NCBI GenBank assembly: GCA_022747635.1
Contig: JAKTNV010000788.1
Location: 1-64,000, forward strand
Length of the DNA: 64,000 nucleotides
Source: Hetaerina americana
Lineage: Eukaryota; Arthropoda; Insecta; Odonata; Calopterygidae
Direction of reading: 5' to 3'
Of the stretch, positions 1 through 11,400 are shown piece after piece. The notes beneath the pieces were generated by a model. The model did no database searches. It saw only the letters and a list, made by a program, of their open reading frames with translations, and was not told the origin of the DNA. The stretch's first letter is position 1. Each line of letters starts with the position of its first letter. The position numbers and the translations under genes were made by a program.

Positions 1-1540
1 CGCGAAATTTCTTATCCCGAACTTTCGGAGGAATATTGTTATGTTTAATAAGTACGTATATTCACGAAACTTTTATAACAGGTAAGGCTTTGAAAGGAAG
101 GGAGGCAACAAAATATTCAATCAATGAATTTTAACCTTTTAAAAACCGCTGAGAAAATAACTAAACGCAACAATTAAATCACAAAATTTCTCAACCCGGT
201 ACTGCGGATGAAAAATTTTGTTTGCAAGAAATACGTATGAATACGAAAATTTTCTCAATAACTGCCGTTTGGAACGGAAAAGAGTCACACAAATTTACAA
301 TTAAAACTAACAGGCTTTCAAAAAAACCCTCGGGGGAACAACGAAATGAGTAGCTTGAATCATGAAATTTCTCATCCCGGGACTGCGGCTGGAAAACGTT
401 ATTCTTGCAAGAAACACATAAAAATGATACCATTTTCTCAAAAACGACCGTTTTGAATGGTAAAGAAAGAACATATTTTAATTTGATGAATGAAAACTTT
501 TAAAAAAGCACTTGGAAGAAAAATTTAGAGAACAATTGATTCGCGAAATTTTTCATCCGGGACTGTGGAGGAAAATTATTGTTTAAAAAATAAGTATATT
601 AACGAAACTTTCATAACAGCGACTGCCGTTAAAGGAAGAGAGGCGACCAAATATTCATTCAATAAAGTTAAAGCTTTAAAAAACAGCTGACGTAAAATCT
701 AAACGCCTCAATTGAACCACAAAATTTCTCATCCCGGTACTGCGGATGAAAAATTTTGTTTGCAAGAAATACGTATGAATACGAAAATTTTCTCAATAAC
801 TGCCGTTTGGAAATGAAAAGATTCAAACAAATTTACAATTAAAACAAACAGGCTTTTAAAAAACCCTCGGGGGAACAACTACACCAGTGACCCTAATCAC
901 GAAATTTCTCATCCCGGGACTGCGGCTGGAGAACGTTATTCTTGCAAGAAATACGTAAAAATGATACCATTTTCTCAAAAACGACCGTTTTGAATGGTAA
1001 AGAAAGAACATATTTTAATTTGATGAATGAAAAACTTTTAAAAAGCACTTGGAAGAAAAACTTACACGAAAATTGATTCGCGAAATTACTCATCCCGGGA
1101 CTGCGGAGGAAAATTATTATGTTTAAAAAGTACGTATATTAACAAAACTTTTAAAACAGCAACTGCTTTGAAATGAAGAGAGGCAACCAAATATTCATTC
1201 AATGAATTTTAAGCTTTAAAAAACCGCTGAGGTAAAAACTAAACGCCAGAATTAAATCACAAAATTTCTCATCCCGGTACTGCGGATAAAAAATTTTATA
1301 TTTACAAGAAATACGTATGAATACTAAAATTTTCTCCATAACTGCCGTTTGGAAATAAAAGGAAAACACAAATTTACAATTAAAACAAAAGGCTTTCAAA
1401 AAAACCCTCGGGGGAACAACTTAACGAGTCGCTTGAATCACGAAATTTCTTATCCCGGGACTGCGGCTAGAAAACGTTATGTTTGCAAGAAGTACGTATA
1501 AATGATACCATTTTCTCAAAACGACCGTTTTGAAAGTTTA
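1..1540 (+). repeat. Segmental repeat P, copy 1 (offset 5954)
   Basis: This segment matches 5955-7495 base for base apart from scattered substitutions and small indels. Both begin at a C subunit with an unusual box (CTTATCCCGAACTTTCGG) that is not seen elsewhere. The match ends in a B subunit near 1540, where this copy continues CGTTTTGAAAGTTTAAG and the other CGTTTTGAATGGTAAAG. The true left end lies before the window. No gene is present. Confidence 0.85.
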
Positions 1541-4500
1541 AGAAAGGAACAAATTTTCATTTGATGAATGAAGAGCTTTTAAAAAAGCACTTGGTAGAAA
1601 AACTTACACGACAATTCATTCGCGAAATTTCTCATCCCGAATCTGCGGAGGAAAATTATTATGTTTAACAAATATCTATATAAACGAAACTTTTATAACA
1701 GCGGCTGCTTTGAAAGAAAGAGAGGCGACCAAATATTCATTCAATTAATTTTGAGCTTTAAAAAACCGCTGAGGAAAAACTAAACGCAACAATTGAATCG
1801 CAAATTTCTCATCCCGGTACTGCGGATGAAACATTTTATGTTTGCAAGAAATACGTTTGAATACGGAAATAATCTCAATAACTGCCTTTTGCATATGAAA
1901 GGAGTGAAACAAATTTACAATTAAATCTAACAGGCTTTCAAAAAAACCCTCGTTGGAACAACCAAACGAGTCGCTTGAATCACGACATTTCTCATCGCGG
2001 GACTTCAGCGAGAAAACGTTATGCTTGCAAGAAATACGTATAAATGATACCATTTTCTCAAAAACGACCGTTTTGAATGGTAAAGAAAGAACAAATTTTC
2101 TTTTGATAAATGAAAAGCTTTTATAAAAGCACTTGGAAGAAAAATTTAGACAAGAATTGATTCGCGAAATTTTTCATCCCGGGACTGCGGAGGAAAATTA
2201 TTATGTTTAAAAATAAGTATATTAACGAAACTTTTATAACAGCGACTGCCATTAAAGGAAGAGGGCCACAAAATATTTATTCAATGAATTTTAAGCTTTA
2301 AAAACCGCTGAGGTAAAAACTAAACGCCACAATTGAATCACAAAATTTCTCATCCCGGTACTGCGGATGAAAAATTTAGTTTGCAAGAAAAACGTATGAA
2401 TACGAAAATTTTCTCAATAACTGCCGTTGGGAAATAAAAAGAGTCGCACAAATTTACAATTAAAACTAACAGGCTTTCAAAAAAACCCTCGGGGGAACAA
2501 CTAAACGAGTCGCTTGAATCACGAAATTTCTAATCCCGGGACTGCGGCAAGAAAACGTTATGCTTGCAAGAAATACGTATAAATGATACCATTTTCTCAA
2601 AAACGACCGTTTTGAATGGTAAAGAAAGAACAAATTTTCATTTGATGAATGAAAAGCTTTTAGAAAAATACTTGGAAGAAAAACTTACACGGAAATTGAT
2701 TCGCGAAATTACTCATCGCGGGCCTGCGGAGGAAAATTATTATGTTTAAAAAGTACGTATATTAACGAAACTTTTATAACAGCGACTGCTTTGAAAGGAA
2801 GGGAGGCAACCAAATATTCATTCAATGAATTTTAAGCTTTAAAAAACCACTGAGGTAAAAATTAAACGCAACAATAAAATCACAAAATTTCTCATCCCAG
2901 TACTGCGGATGAAAATTTTGTTTGCAAAAAATACGTATGAATACGAAAATTTTCTCAATAACTAGCGTTTGGAAGTGAAAAGAGTCACACAAATTTACAA
3001 TTAAAACTAATAGGCTTTCAAAAAAACCCTCGGGGGAACAACGAAACGAGTCGCTTGAATCACGAAATTTCTCATCCTGGGACTGCGGCTGGAAAACGTT
3101 ATGCTTGCAAGAAATACGTATAAATGATACCATTTTCTCAAAAACGACCGTTTTGAATGGTAAAGAAAAAACAAATTTTCATTTGATGAATGAAAAGCTT
3201 TTAGAAAAATATTTGGAAGAAAAACTTACACGAAAATTGATTCACGAAATTTCTCATCCCGGGACTGCGGAGGAAAATTATTATGTTTAAAAAGTACGTA
3301 TATTAAAAAAACTTTTATAACAGCGACTGCTTTAACAGCAAGGGAGGCAACCAAATATTCATTCAATGAATTTTAAGATTTAAAAAACCGCTGAGGTAAA
3401 AACTAAACGCCACAATTCAATCACAAAATTTCTCATCCCGGTACTGCGGATGAAAAATTTTATGTTTGCAAGAAATACCTTTGAATACGAAAGTTTTCCC
3501 AATAACTGCCGTTTGGAAATGAAAAGAGTAACACAAATTTACAATTAAAACTAACAGTCTTTATAAAAAACCCTCGGGGGAACAACTAAACGAGTCGCTT
3601 GAATCACGAAATTTCTCATCCCGGGACTGCGGCTGGAAAACTTTATGCTTGCAAAAAATACGTATAAATGATACCATTTTCTCAAAAAGGACCGTTTTGA
3701 ATGGTAAAGAAAGAACAAATTTTCATTTGATGAATGAAAAGCTTTTAAAAAAGCACTTGGAAGAAAAACACGAAAAATGATTTGCGAAATTTTTCATCCC
3801 GGGACTGCGGAGGAAAATTATATGTTTAAAAAATAAGTATATTAACGAAACTTTCATAATAGCGACTGCCTTTAAAGGAAGAGAGGCGACCAAATATTCA
3901 TTCAATGAATTTTAAGCTTTAAAAAACCGCTGAGGTAAAAACTAAACGCCACAATTGAATCACAAAATTTCTCATCACGGTACTGCGGATGAAAAATTCT
4001 ATGTTTGCAAGAAATACGTTTAAACACGAAAATTTTCTTAATAACTGCCGTTTGGAAATGAAAAGTGTCAAACAAATTTACAATTAAAACTTACAGGCTT
4101 TCAAAAAAACCTTCGGGGGAACAACTAAAAGAGTCGCTTTAATCACGAAATTTCTAATCCCGGGACTGCGGCTGGAAAACATAATGCTTGCAAGAAATTC
4201 GTATAAATGATACCATTTTCTCAAAAACGACCGTTTTGAAAGGTTAAGAAAGGAACAAATTTTCATTTGATGAATGAAGAGCTTTTAAAAAAGCACTTGG
4301 TAGAAAAACTTACACGACAATTCATTCGCGAAATTTCTCATCCCGAATCTGCGGAGGAAAATTATTATGTTTAACAAATACGTATATTAACGAAACTTTT
4401 ATAACAGCGGCTGCTTTGAAAGAAAGAGAGGCGACCAAATATTCATTCAATTAATTTTAAGCTTTAAAAAACCGCTGAGGAAAAACTAAACGCAACAATT

Positions 4501-5954
4501 GAATCGCAAAATTTCTCATCCCGGTACTGCGGATGAAAAATTTTATGTTTGCAAGAAATACGTTTGAATACGGAAATTTTCTCAATAACTGCCTTTTGCA
4601 TATGAAAGGAGTGAAACAAATTTACAATTAAAACTAACAGGCTTTCAAAAAAACCCTCGTTGGAACAACCAAACGAGTCGCTTGAATCACGAAATTTCTC
4701 ATCCCGGGACTGCGGCTGGAAAACGTTATGCTTGCAAGAAATACGTATAAATGATACCATTTTCTCAAAAACGACCGTTTTGAATGGTAAAGAAAGAACA
4801 AATTTTCTTTTGATGAATGAAAAGCTTTTACAAAAGCACTTGGAAGAAAAATTTAGACAAGAATTGATTCGCGAAATTTTTCATCCCGGGACTGCGGAGG
4901 AAAATTATTATGTTTAAAAAATAAGTATATTAACGAAACTTTTATAACAGCGACTGCCTTTAAAGGAAGAGTGGCCACAAAATATTTATTCAATGAATTT
5001 TAAGCTTTAAAAAACCGCTGAGGTAAAAACTAAACGCCACAATTGAAACACGCAATTTCTCATCCCGGTACTGCGGATGAAAAATTTTATGTTTGCAAGA
5101 AATACGTTTAAACACGAAAATTTTCTTAATAACTGCCGTTTGGAAATGAAAAGTGTCAAACAAATTTACAATTAAAACTTACAGGCTTTCAAAAAACCTT
5201 CGGGGGAACAACTAAAAGAGTCGCTTTAATCACGAAATTTCTAATCCCGGGACTGCGGCTGAAAAACATTATGCTTGCAAGAAATTCGTTTAAATGATAC
5301 CATTTTCTCAAAAACGACCGTTTTGAATGGTAAAGAAAGAACAAATTTTCATTTGATAAATAAAAAGCTTTTAGAAAAATAAGTGGGAAGAAAAACTTAC
5401 ACGGAAATTGATTCGCGAAATTACTCATCGCGGGCCAGCGGAGGAAAATTATTACGTTTAAAAAGTACGTATATTAACGAAACTTTTATAACAGCGACTG
5501 CTTTGAAAGGAAGGGAGGCAACCAAATATTAATTCAATGAATTTTAAGCTTTAAAAAACCGCTGAGGTAAAAACTAAACGCAACAATAAAATCACAAAAT
5601 TTCTCATCCCAGTACTGCGGATGAAAATTTTGTTTGCAAGAAATACGTATGAATACGAAAATTTTCTCAATAACTAGCGTTTGGAAATGAAAAGAGTCAC
5701 ACAAATTTACAATTTAAACTAACAGGCTTTCAAGAGAACCCTCGGGGGAACAACTAAACGAGTCGCTTGAATCACGAAATTTCCAATCCGGGACTGCGGC
5801 TAGAAAACGTTATGCTTGCAAGAAATACGTATAAATGATACCATTTTCTAAAAAACGACGATTTTGAAAGGTAAAGAAAGGAACAAATTTTCATTTGATA
5901 AATGAAGAGCTTTTTAAAAAGCACTTGTTAGAAAAACTTACACGACAATTGATT
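1541..5954 (+). repeat. Satellite between the two P repeats, mosaic of trimers
   Basis: These are ordinary A-B-C trimers with no gene. It is a mosaic: 3300-3720 matches 8545-8965 (offset 5245), and 3720-4660 then switches to match 10229-11168 (offset 6509). C subunits with the GAATCTGCGG box occur at about 1620 and 4330, and A subunits with GCATATGAAAGGAGTG follow them, marking a shared subfamily. Partner switching along one stretch is what repeated unequal exchange or gene conversion would leave. Confidence 0.75.
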
Positions 5955-6676
5955 CGCGAAATTTCTTATCCCGAACTTTCGGAGGAATATTATTATGTTT
6001 AATAAGTACGTATATTAACGAAACTTTTATAACAGGTAAGGCTTTGAAAGGAAGGGAGGCAACAAAATATTCAATCAATGAATTTTAAGCTTTAAAAAAC
6101 CGCTGAGAAAATAACTAAACGCAACAATTAAATCACAAAATTTCTCAACCCGGTACTGCGGATGAAAAATTTTGTTTGCAAGAAATACGTATGAATACGA
6201 AAATTTTCTCAATAACTGCCGTTTGGAACGGAAAAGAGTCACACAAATTTACAATTAAAACTAACAGGCTTTCAAAAAAACCCTCGGGGGAACAACGAAA
6301 TGAGTCGCTTGAATCATGAAATTTCTCATCCCGGGACTGCGGCTGGAAAACGTTATGCTTGCAAGAAATACGTAAAAATGATACCATTTTCTCAAAAACG
6401 ACCGTTTTGAATGGTAAAGAAAGAACATATTTTAATTTGATGAATGAAAAACTTTTAAAAAAGCACTTGGAAGAAAAATTTAGAGAACAATTGATTCGCG
6501 AAATTTTTCATCCCGGGACTGTGGAGGAAAATTATTATGTTTAAAAAATAAGTATATTAACGAAACTTTCATAACAGCGACTGCCGTTAAAGGAAGAGAG
6601 GCGACCAAATATTCATTCAATAAAGTTAAAGCTTTAAAAAACAGCTGACGTAAAATCTAAACGCCTCATTTGAATC

Positions 6677-6859
6677 ACAAAATTTCTCATCCCGGTACTG
6701 CGGATGAAAAATTTTATGTTTGCGAGAAATACGTTTTAATACGAAAATTTTCTCAATAACTGCCGTTTGGAAATGAAAAGATTCAAACAAATTTACAATT
6801 AAAACAAACAGGCTTTTAAAAAAACCCTCGGGGGAACAACTACACCAGTGACCCTAATC
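6677..6859 (+). repeat. Exemplar A subunit (183 bp)
   Basis: This is a clean A-type subunit. It begins ACAAAATTTCTCATCCCGG and has GGTAC where B and C have GGGAC, so it lacks the CCCGGG palindrome. It carries the A-specific CTGCCGTTTGGAAATGAAA stretch and ends in the A-tract/CCCTCGGGGGAACAAC segment followed by a short tail into the next box. The A-type tail usually reads CGAGTCGCTTGAATC, but this copy has a diverged tail (ACCAGTGACCCTAATC). Subtypes exist elsewhere: some read AAATTTTATGTTTGC after the box, others AAATTTTGTTTGC or AAATTTAGTTTGC. Confidence 0.9.
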
Positions 6860-7041
6860 ACGAAATTTCTCATCCCGGGACTGCGGCTGGAGAACGTTAT
6901 GCTTGCAAGAAATACGTAAAAATGATACCATTTTCTCAAAAACGACCGTTTTGAATGGTAAAGAAAGAACATATTTTAATTTGATGAATGAAAAACTTTT
7001 AAAAAAGCACTTGGAAGAAAAACTTACACGAAAATTGATTC
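6860..7041 (+). repeat. Exemplar B subunit (182 bp)
   Basis: This is a clean B-type subunit. It begins ACGAAATTTCTCATCCCGGG and continues ACTGCGGCTGG. It contains the B-specific ATGATACCATTTTCTC segment, the imperfect dyad AAAACGACCGTTTT (6939-6952), and the AAAAAAGCACTTGGAAGAAA stretch. Across the window B is the type most often doubled or deleted, and the mariner is inserted in a B subunit. Confidence 0.9.
6939..6952. repeat. Dyad AAAACG-AC-CGTTTT of the B subunit
   Basis: A 6-bp perfect inverted repeat around a 2-bp centre, present in almost every B subunit; the coordinates mark the exemplar. A second dyad, GCTTTT-AA-AAAAGC, follows about 40 bp later in many B copies. Function is unknown. 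Confidence 0.6.
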
Positions 7042-7220
7042 GCGAAATTACTCATCCCGGGACTGCGGAGGAAAATTATTATGTTTAAAAAGTACGTATA
7101 TTAACAAAACTTTTAAAACAGCAACTGCATTGAAATGAAGAGAGGCAACCAAATATTCATTCAATGAATTTTAAGCTTTAAAAAACCGCTGAGGTAAAAA
7201 CTAAACGCCAGAATTAAATC
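7042..7220 (+). repeat. Exemplar C subunit (179 bp)
   Basis: This is a clean C-type subunit. It begins GCGAAATT and continues with the box and ACTGCGGAGGAAAATTATT. It has the C-specific GTACGTATATTAAC segment and the TTTTAAGCTTTAAAAAACCG stretch, which carries a HindIII-type AAGCTT. Two common subtypes differ after the box: ATGTTTAAAAAGTACG and ATGTTTAAAAAATAAG. The next A box starts at 7221, closing a 544-bp trimer. Confidence 0.9.
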
Positions 7221-7495
7221 ACAAAATTTCTCATCCCGGTACTGCGGATAAAAAATTTTATATTTACAAGAAATACGTATAAATACGAAAATTTTCTCCA
7301 TAACTGCCGTTTGGAAATAAAAGGAAAACACAAATTTACAATTAAAACAAAAAGGCTTTCAAAAAAACCCTCGGGGGAACAACTTAACGAGTCGCTTGAA
7401 TCACGAAATTTCTTATCCCGGGACTGCGGCTAGAAAACGTTATGTTTGCAAGAAGTTCGTATAAATGATACCATTATCTCAAATACGACCGTTTT

Positions 7496-8479
7496 GAATG
7501 GTAAAGAAAGAACAAATTTTCATTTGATGAATGAAAAGCTTTTAGAAAAGCACTTGGAAGAAAAACATACACGAAAATTGATTCACGAAATTTCTCATCC
7601 CGGGACTGCGCAGGAAAATTATTATGTTTAAAAAGTACGTATATTAACGAAACTTTCATAACAGCGACTGCTTTAAAAGGAAGGGAGGCAACCAAATATT
7701 CATTCAATGAATTTTAAGCTTTAAAAAACCGCTGAGGTAAAAACTAAACGCCACAATTGAATCACAAAATTTCTCATCCCAGTACTGCGGATGAAAAATT
7801 TTATGTTTGCCAGAAATACGTTTGAATACGAAAGTTTTCCCAATAACTGCCGTTTGGAAATGAAAAGTCACACATATTTACAATTAAAACTAACAGTCTC
7901 TCTAAAAAACCCTCGGGGGAACAACTAAACGAGTCGCTTGAATCACGAAATTTCTCATCCCGGGACTGCGGAGGAAAATTATTATGTTTAAAAAATAAGT
8001 ATATTAACGAAACTTTCATAACAGCGACTGCCTTTAAAGGAAGAGAGGCGACCAAATATTCATTCAATGAATTTTAACCTTTAAAAAACCGCTGAGGTAA
8101 AAACTAAACGCCACAATTGAATCACAAAATTTCTCATCCCGGTACTGCGGATGAAAAATTTTATGTTTGCAAGAAATACGTTTAAACACGAAAATTTTCT
8201 TAATAACTGCCGTTTGGAAATGAAAAGTGTCAAACAAATTTACAATAAAAACTTACAGGCTTTCAAAAAAACCTTCGGGGGAACAACTAAAAGAGTCGCT
8301 TGAATCACGAAATTTCTAATCCCGGGACTGCGGCTAGAAAACGTTATGCTTGCAAGAAATACGTATAAATGATACCATTTTCTCAAAAACGACCGTTTTG
8401 AATGGTAAAGAAAGAACAAATTTTCATTTGATGAATGAAAAGCTTTTAGAAAAATACTTGGAAGAAAAACTTAAACGAA
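7496..8479 (+). repeat. Satellite stretch with an A-C dimer
   Basis: This links repeat P to the 6.14-kb tandem repeats. It holds trimers plus one dimer at 7764-8123. No gene, RNA or transposon is visible. Confidence 0.7.
7764..8123 (+). repeat. A-C dimer, B subunit missing (360 bp)
   Basis: An A subunit (7764-7944) is followed directly by a C subunit (7945-8123). The A tail CGAGTCGCTTGAATC runs into a box followed by the C signature GGAGGAAAATTATTATG. Exactly one B is absent and phase is kept at 360 bp, which fits unequal exchange between the B and C boxes. Confidence 0.85.
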
Positions 8480-11400
8480 AATTGATTCACGAAATTTCTC
8501 ATCCCGGGACTGCGGAGGAAAATTAATATGTTTAAAAAGTACGTATATTAACGAAACTTTTATAACAGCGACTGCTTTAACAGCAAGGGAGGCAACCAAA
8601 TATTCATTCAATGAATTTTAAGATTTAAAAAACCGCTGAGGTAAAAACTAAACGCCACAATTCAATCACAAAATTTCTCATCCCGGTACTGCGGATGAAA
8701 AATTTTATGTTTGCAAGAAATACCTTTGAATACGAAAGTTTTCCCAATAACTGCCGTTTGGAAATGAAAAGAGTAACACAAATTTACAATTAAAACTAAC
8801 AGTCTTTATAAAAAACCCTCGGGGGAACAACTAAACGAGTCGCTTGAATCACGAAATTTCTCATCCCGGGACTGCGGCTGGAAAACTTTATGCTTGCAAA
8901 AAATACGTATAAATGATACCATTTTCTCAAAAAGGACCGTTTTGAATGGTAAAGAAAGAACAAATTTTCTTTTGATGAATGAAAAGCTTTTATAAAAGCA
9001 CTTGGAAGAAAAACTTACACGGAAATTGATTCGCGAAATTACTCATCGCGGGCCAGCGGAGGAAAATTTTTACGTTTAAAAAGTACGTATATTAACGAAA
9101 CTTTTATAACAGCGACCGCTTTGAAAGGAAGGGAGGCAACCAAATATTCATTCAATGAATTATAAGATTTAAAAAACCCCTGAGGTAAAAACTAAACGCC
9201 ACAATTCAATAACAAAATTTCTTTTCCCGGTACTGCGGATGAAAAATTTTATGTTTGCAAGAAATACCTTTGAATACGAAAGTTTTCCCAATAACTGCCG
9301 TTTGGAAATGAAAAGAGTAACACAAATTTACAATTAAAACTAACAGTCTTTATTAAAAACCCTCGGGGGAACAATTAAACGAGTCGCTTGAATCACGAAA
9401 TTTCTAATCCCGGGTCGTGGCTAGAAAACCTTATGCTTGCAAGAAATACGTATAAATGATACCATTTTCTCAAAAACGACCGTTTTGAAAGGTAAAGAAA
9501 GGAACAAATTTTCATTTGATGAATAAAGAGCCTTTAAAAAAGCACTTTGAAGAAAAATTTACACGGAAATTGATTCGCGAAATTTCTCATCCCGGGACTG
9601 CGGATGGAAAACATGCTTGGAAGAAATACGTTTAAATTATCCCATTTTCTCAAAAACGACCGTTTTGAATAGTAAAGAAAAAACAAATTATCATTTGATG
9701 AATGAAAAGATTTTAAAAAAGCACTTGAAAGAAAAATTTAGATAAGAATTGAATCGCGAAATTTCTCATCACGGGCCTGCGGAGGAAAGTTATTATGTTT
9801 AAAAAGTACGTATATTAACGAAACTTTTATAACAGCGACTGCTTTGAAAGGAAGGGAGGCCACCAAATATTCATTCAATGAATTTTAGGCTTTAAAAAAC
9901 CGCTGAGGTAAAAACTAAACGCAACAATTAGATCACAAAATTTCTTATCCCGGTACTGCGGATAAAAATTTTTTTTGCCAGATATACGTATGAATACGAA
10001 ACTTTTCTCAATAACTGCCGTTTGGAAGTGAAAAGAGTCACACAAATTTACAATAAAAACTAAAGGGCTTTCAAAAAAACCCTCGGGGGAACAACAAAAC
10101 GAGTCGCTTGAATCACGAAATTTCTCATCCCGGGACTGCGGCTGGAAAACGTTATGCTTGCAAGAAATACGTATAAATGATACCATTTTCTCAAAAAGGA
10201 CCGTTTTGAATAGTAAAGAAAGAACAAATTTTCATTTGATGAATGAAAAGCTTTTAAAAAAGCACTTGGAAGAAAAACACGAAAAATGATTTGCGAAATT
10301 TTTCATCCCGGGACTGCGGAGGAAAATTATATGTTTAAAAAATAAGTATATTAACGAAACTTTCATAATAGCGACTGCCTTTAAAGGAAGAGAGGCGACC
10401 AAATATTCATTCAATGAATTTTAAGCTTTAAAAAACCGCTGAGGTAAAAACTAAACGCCACAATTGAATCACAAAATTTATCATCCCGGTACTGCGGATG
10501 AAAAATTTTATGTTTGCAAGAAATACGTTTAAACACGAAAATTTCCTTAATAACTGCCGTTTGGAAATGAAAAGTGTCAAACAAATTTACAATTAAAACT
10601 TACAGGCTTTCAAAAAAACCTTCGGGGGAACAACTAAAAGAGTCGCTTTAATCACGAAATTTCTAATCCCGGGACTGCGGCTGGAAAACATAATGCTTGC
10701 AAGAAATTCGTATAAATGATATCATTTTCTCAAAAACGACCGTTTTGAAAGGTTAAGAAAGGAACAAATTTTCATTTGATGAATGAAGAGCTTTTAAAAA
10801 AGCACTTGGTAGAAAAACTTACACGACAATTCATTCGCGAAATTTCTCATCCCGAATCTGCGGAGGAAAATTATTATGTTTAACAAATACGTATATTAAC
10901 GAAACTTTTATAACAGCGGCTGCTTTGAAAGAAAGAGAGGCGACCAAATATTCATTCAATTAATTTTAAGCTTTAAAAAACCGCTGAGGAAAAACTAAAC
11001 GCAACAATTGAATCGCAAAATTTCTCATCCCGGTACTGCGGATGAAAAATTTTATGTTTGCAAGAAATACGTTTGAATACGGAAATTTTCTCAATAACTG
11101 CCTTTTGCATATGAAAGGAGTGAAACAAATTTACAATTAAAACTAACAGGCTTTCAAAAAAACCCTCGGGGGAACAACTAAACGAGTCGCTTGAATCACG
11201 AAAATTCTTATCCCGGGACTGCGGCTAGAAAACGTTATGCTTGCAAGAAATACGTATAAATGATACCATTTTCTCTAAAACGACCGTTTTGAAAAGTTAA
11301 GAAAGGAACAAATTTTCATTTGATGAATGAAAAGCTTTTAAAAAAGCACTTGGAAGAAAAACTTACACGAAAATTGATTCAAGAAATTTCTCATCCCGGG

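Larger units (their letters stand above)
5955..7495 (+). repeat. Segmental repeat P, copy 2
   Basis: This is the partner of 1-1540 at a constant offset of 5954 bp. It includes the distinctive C box variant at its start and the following A, B and C subunits in the same order. It keeps several bases that are missing from copy 1, for example the intact ATGCTTGCAAG at 6356 where copy 1 has ATTCTTGCAAG. Confidence 0.85.

Noticed and set aside
2564..2749. Recurring open frames of 60-140 codons on both strands (for example plus-strand frames across B into C, and minus-strand frames of about 98-103 codons across A and B).
   Set aside because: They recur with the satellite period, overlap each other on opposite strands, often begin at TTG and not ATG, and end at fixed repeat positions. 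There is no promoter, splice or family signal. Amplification of the repeat explains their similarity.
6860..6890. A CENP-B box (core NTTCGNNNNANNCGGGN) in the conserved subunit start.
   Set aside because: I checked the box region on both strands. TTCG and CGGG occur but never at the required spacing.
1..7495. An LTR element, with 1-1540 and 5955-7495 as long terminal repeats.
   Set aside because: The interior is the same satellite. There are no gag-pol frames, primer-binding site, polypurine tract or TG...CA ends, and the left repeat is open at the window edge.
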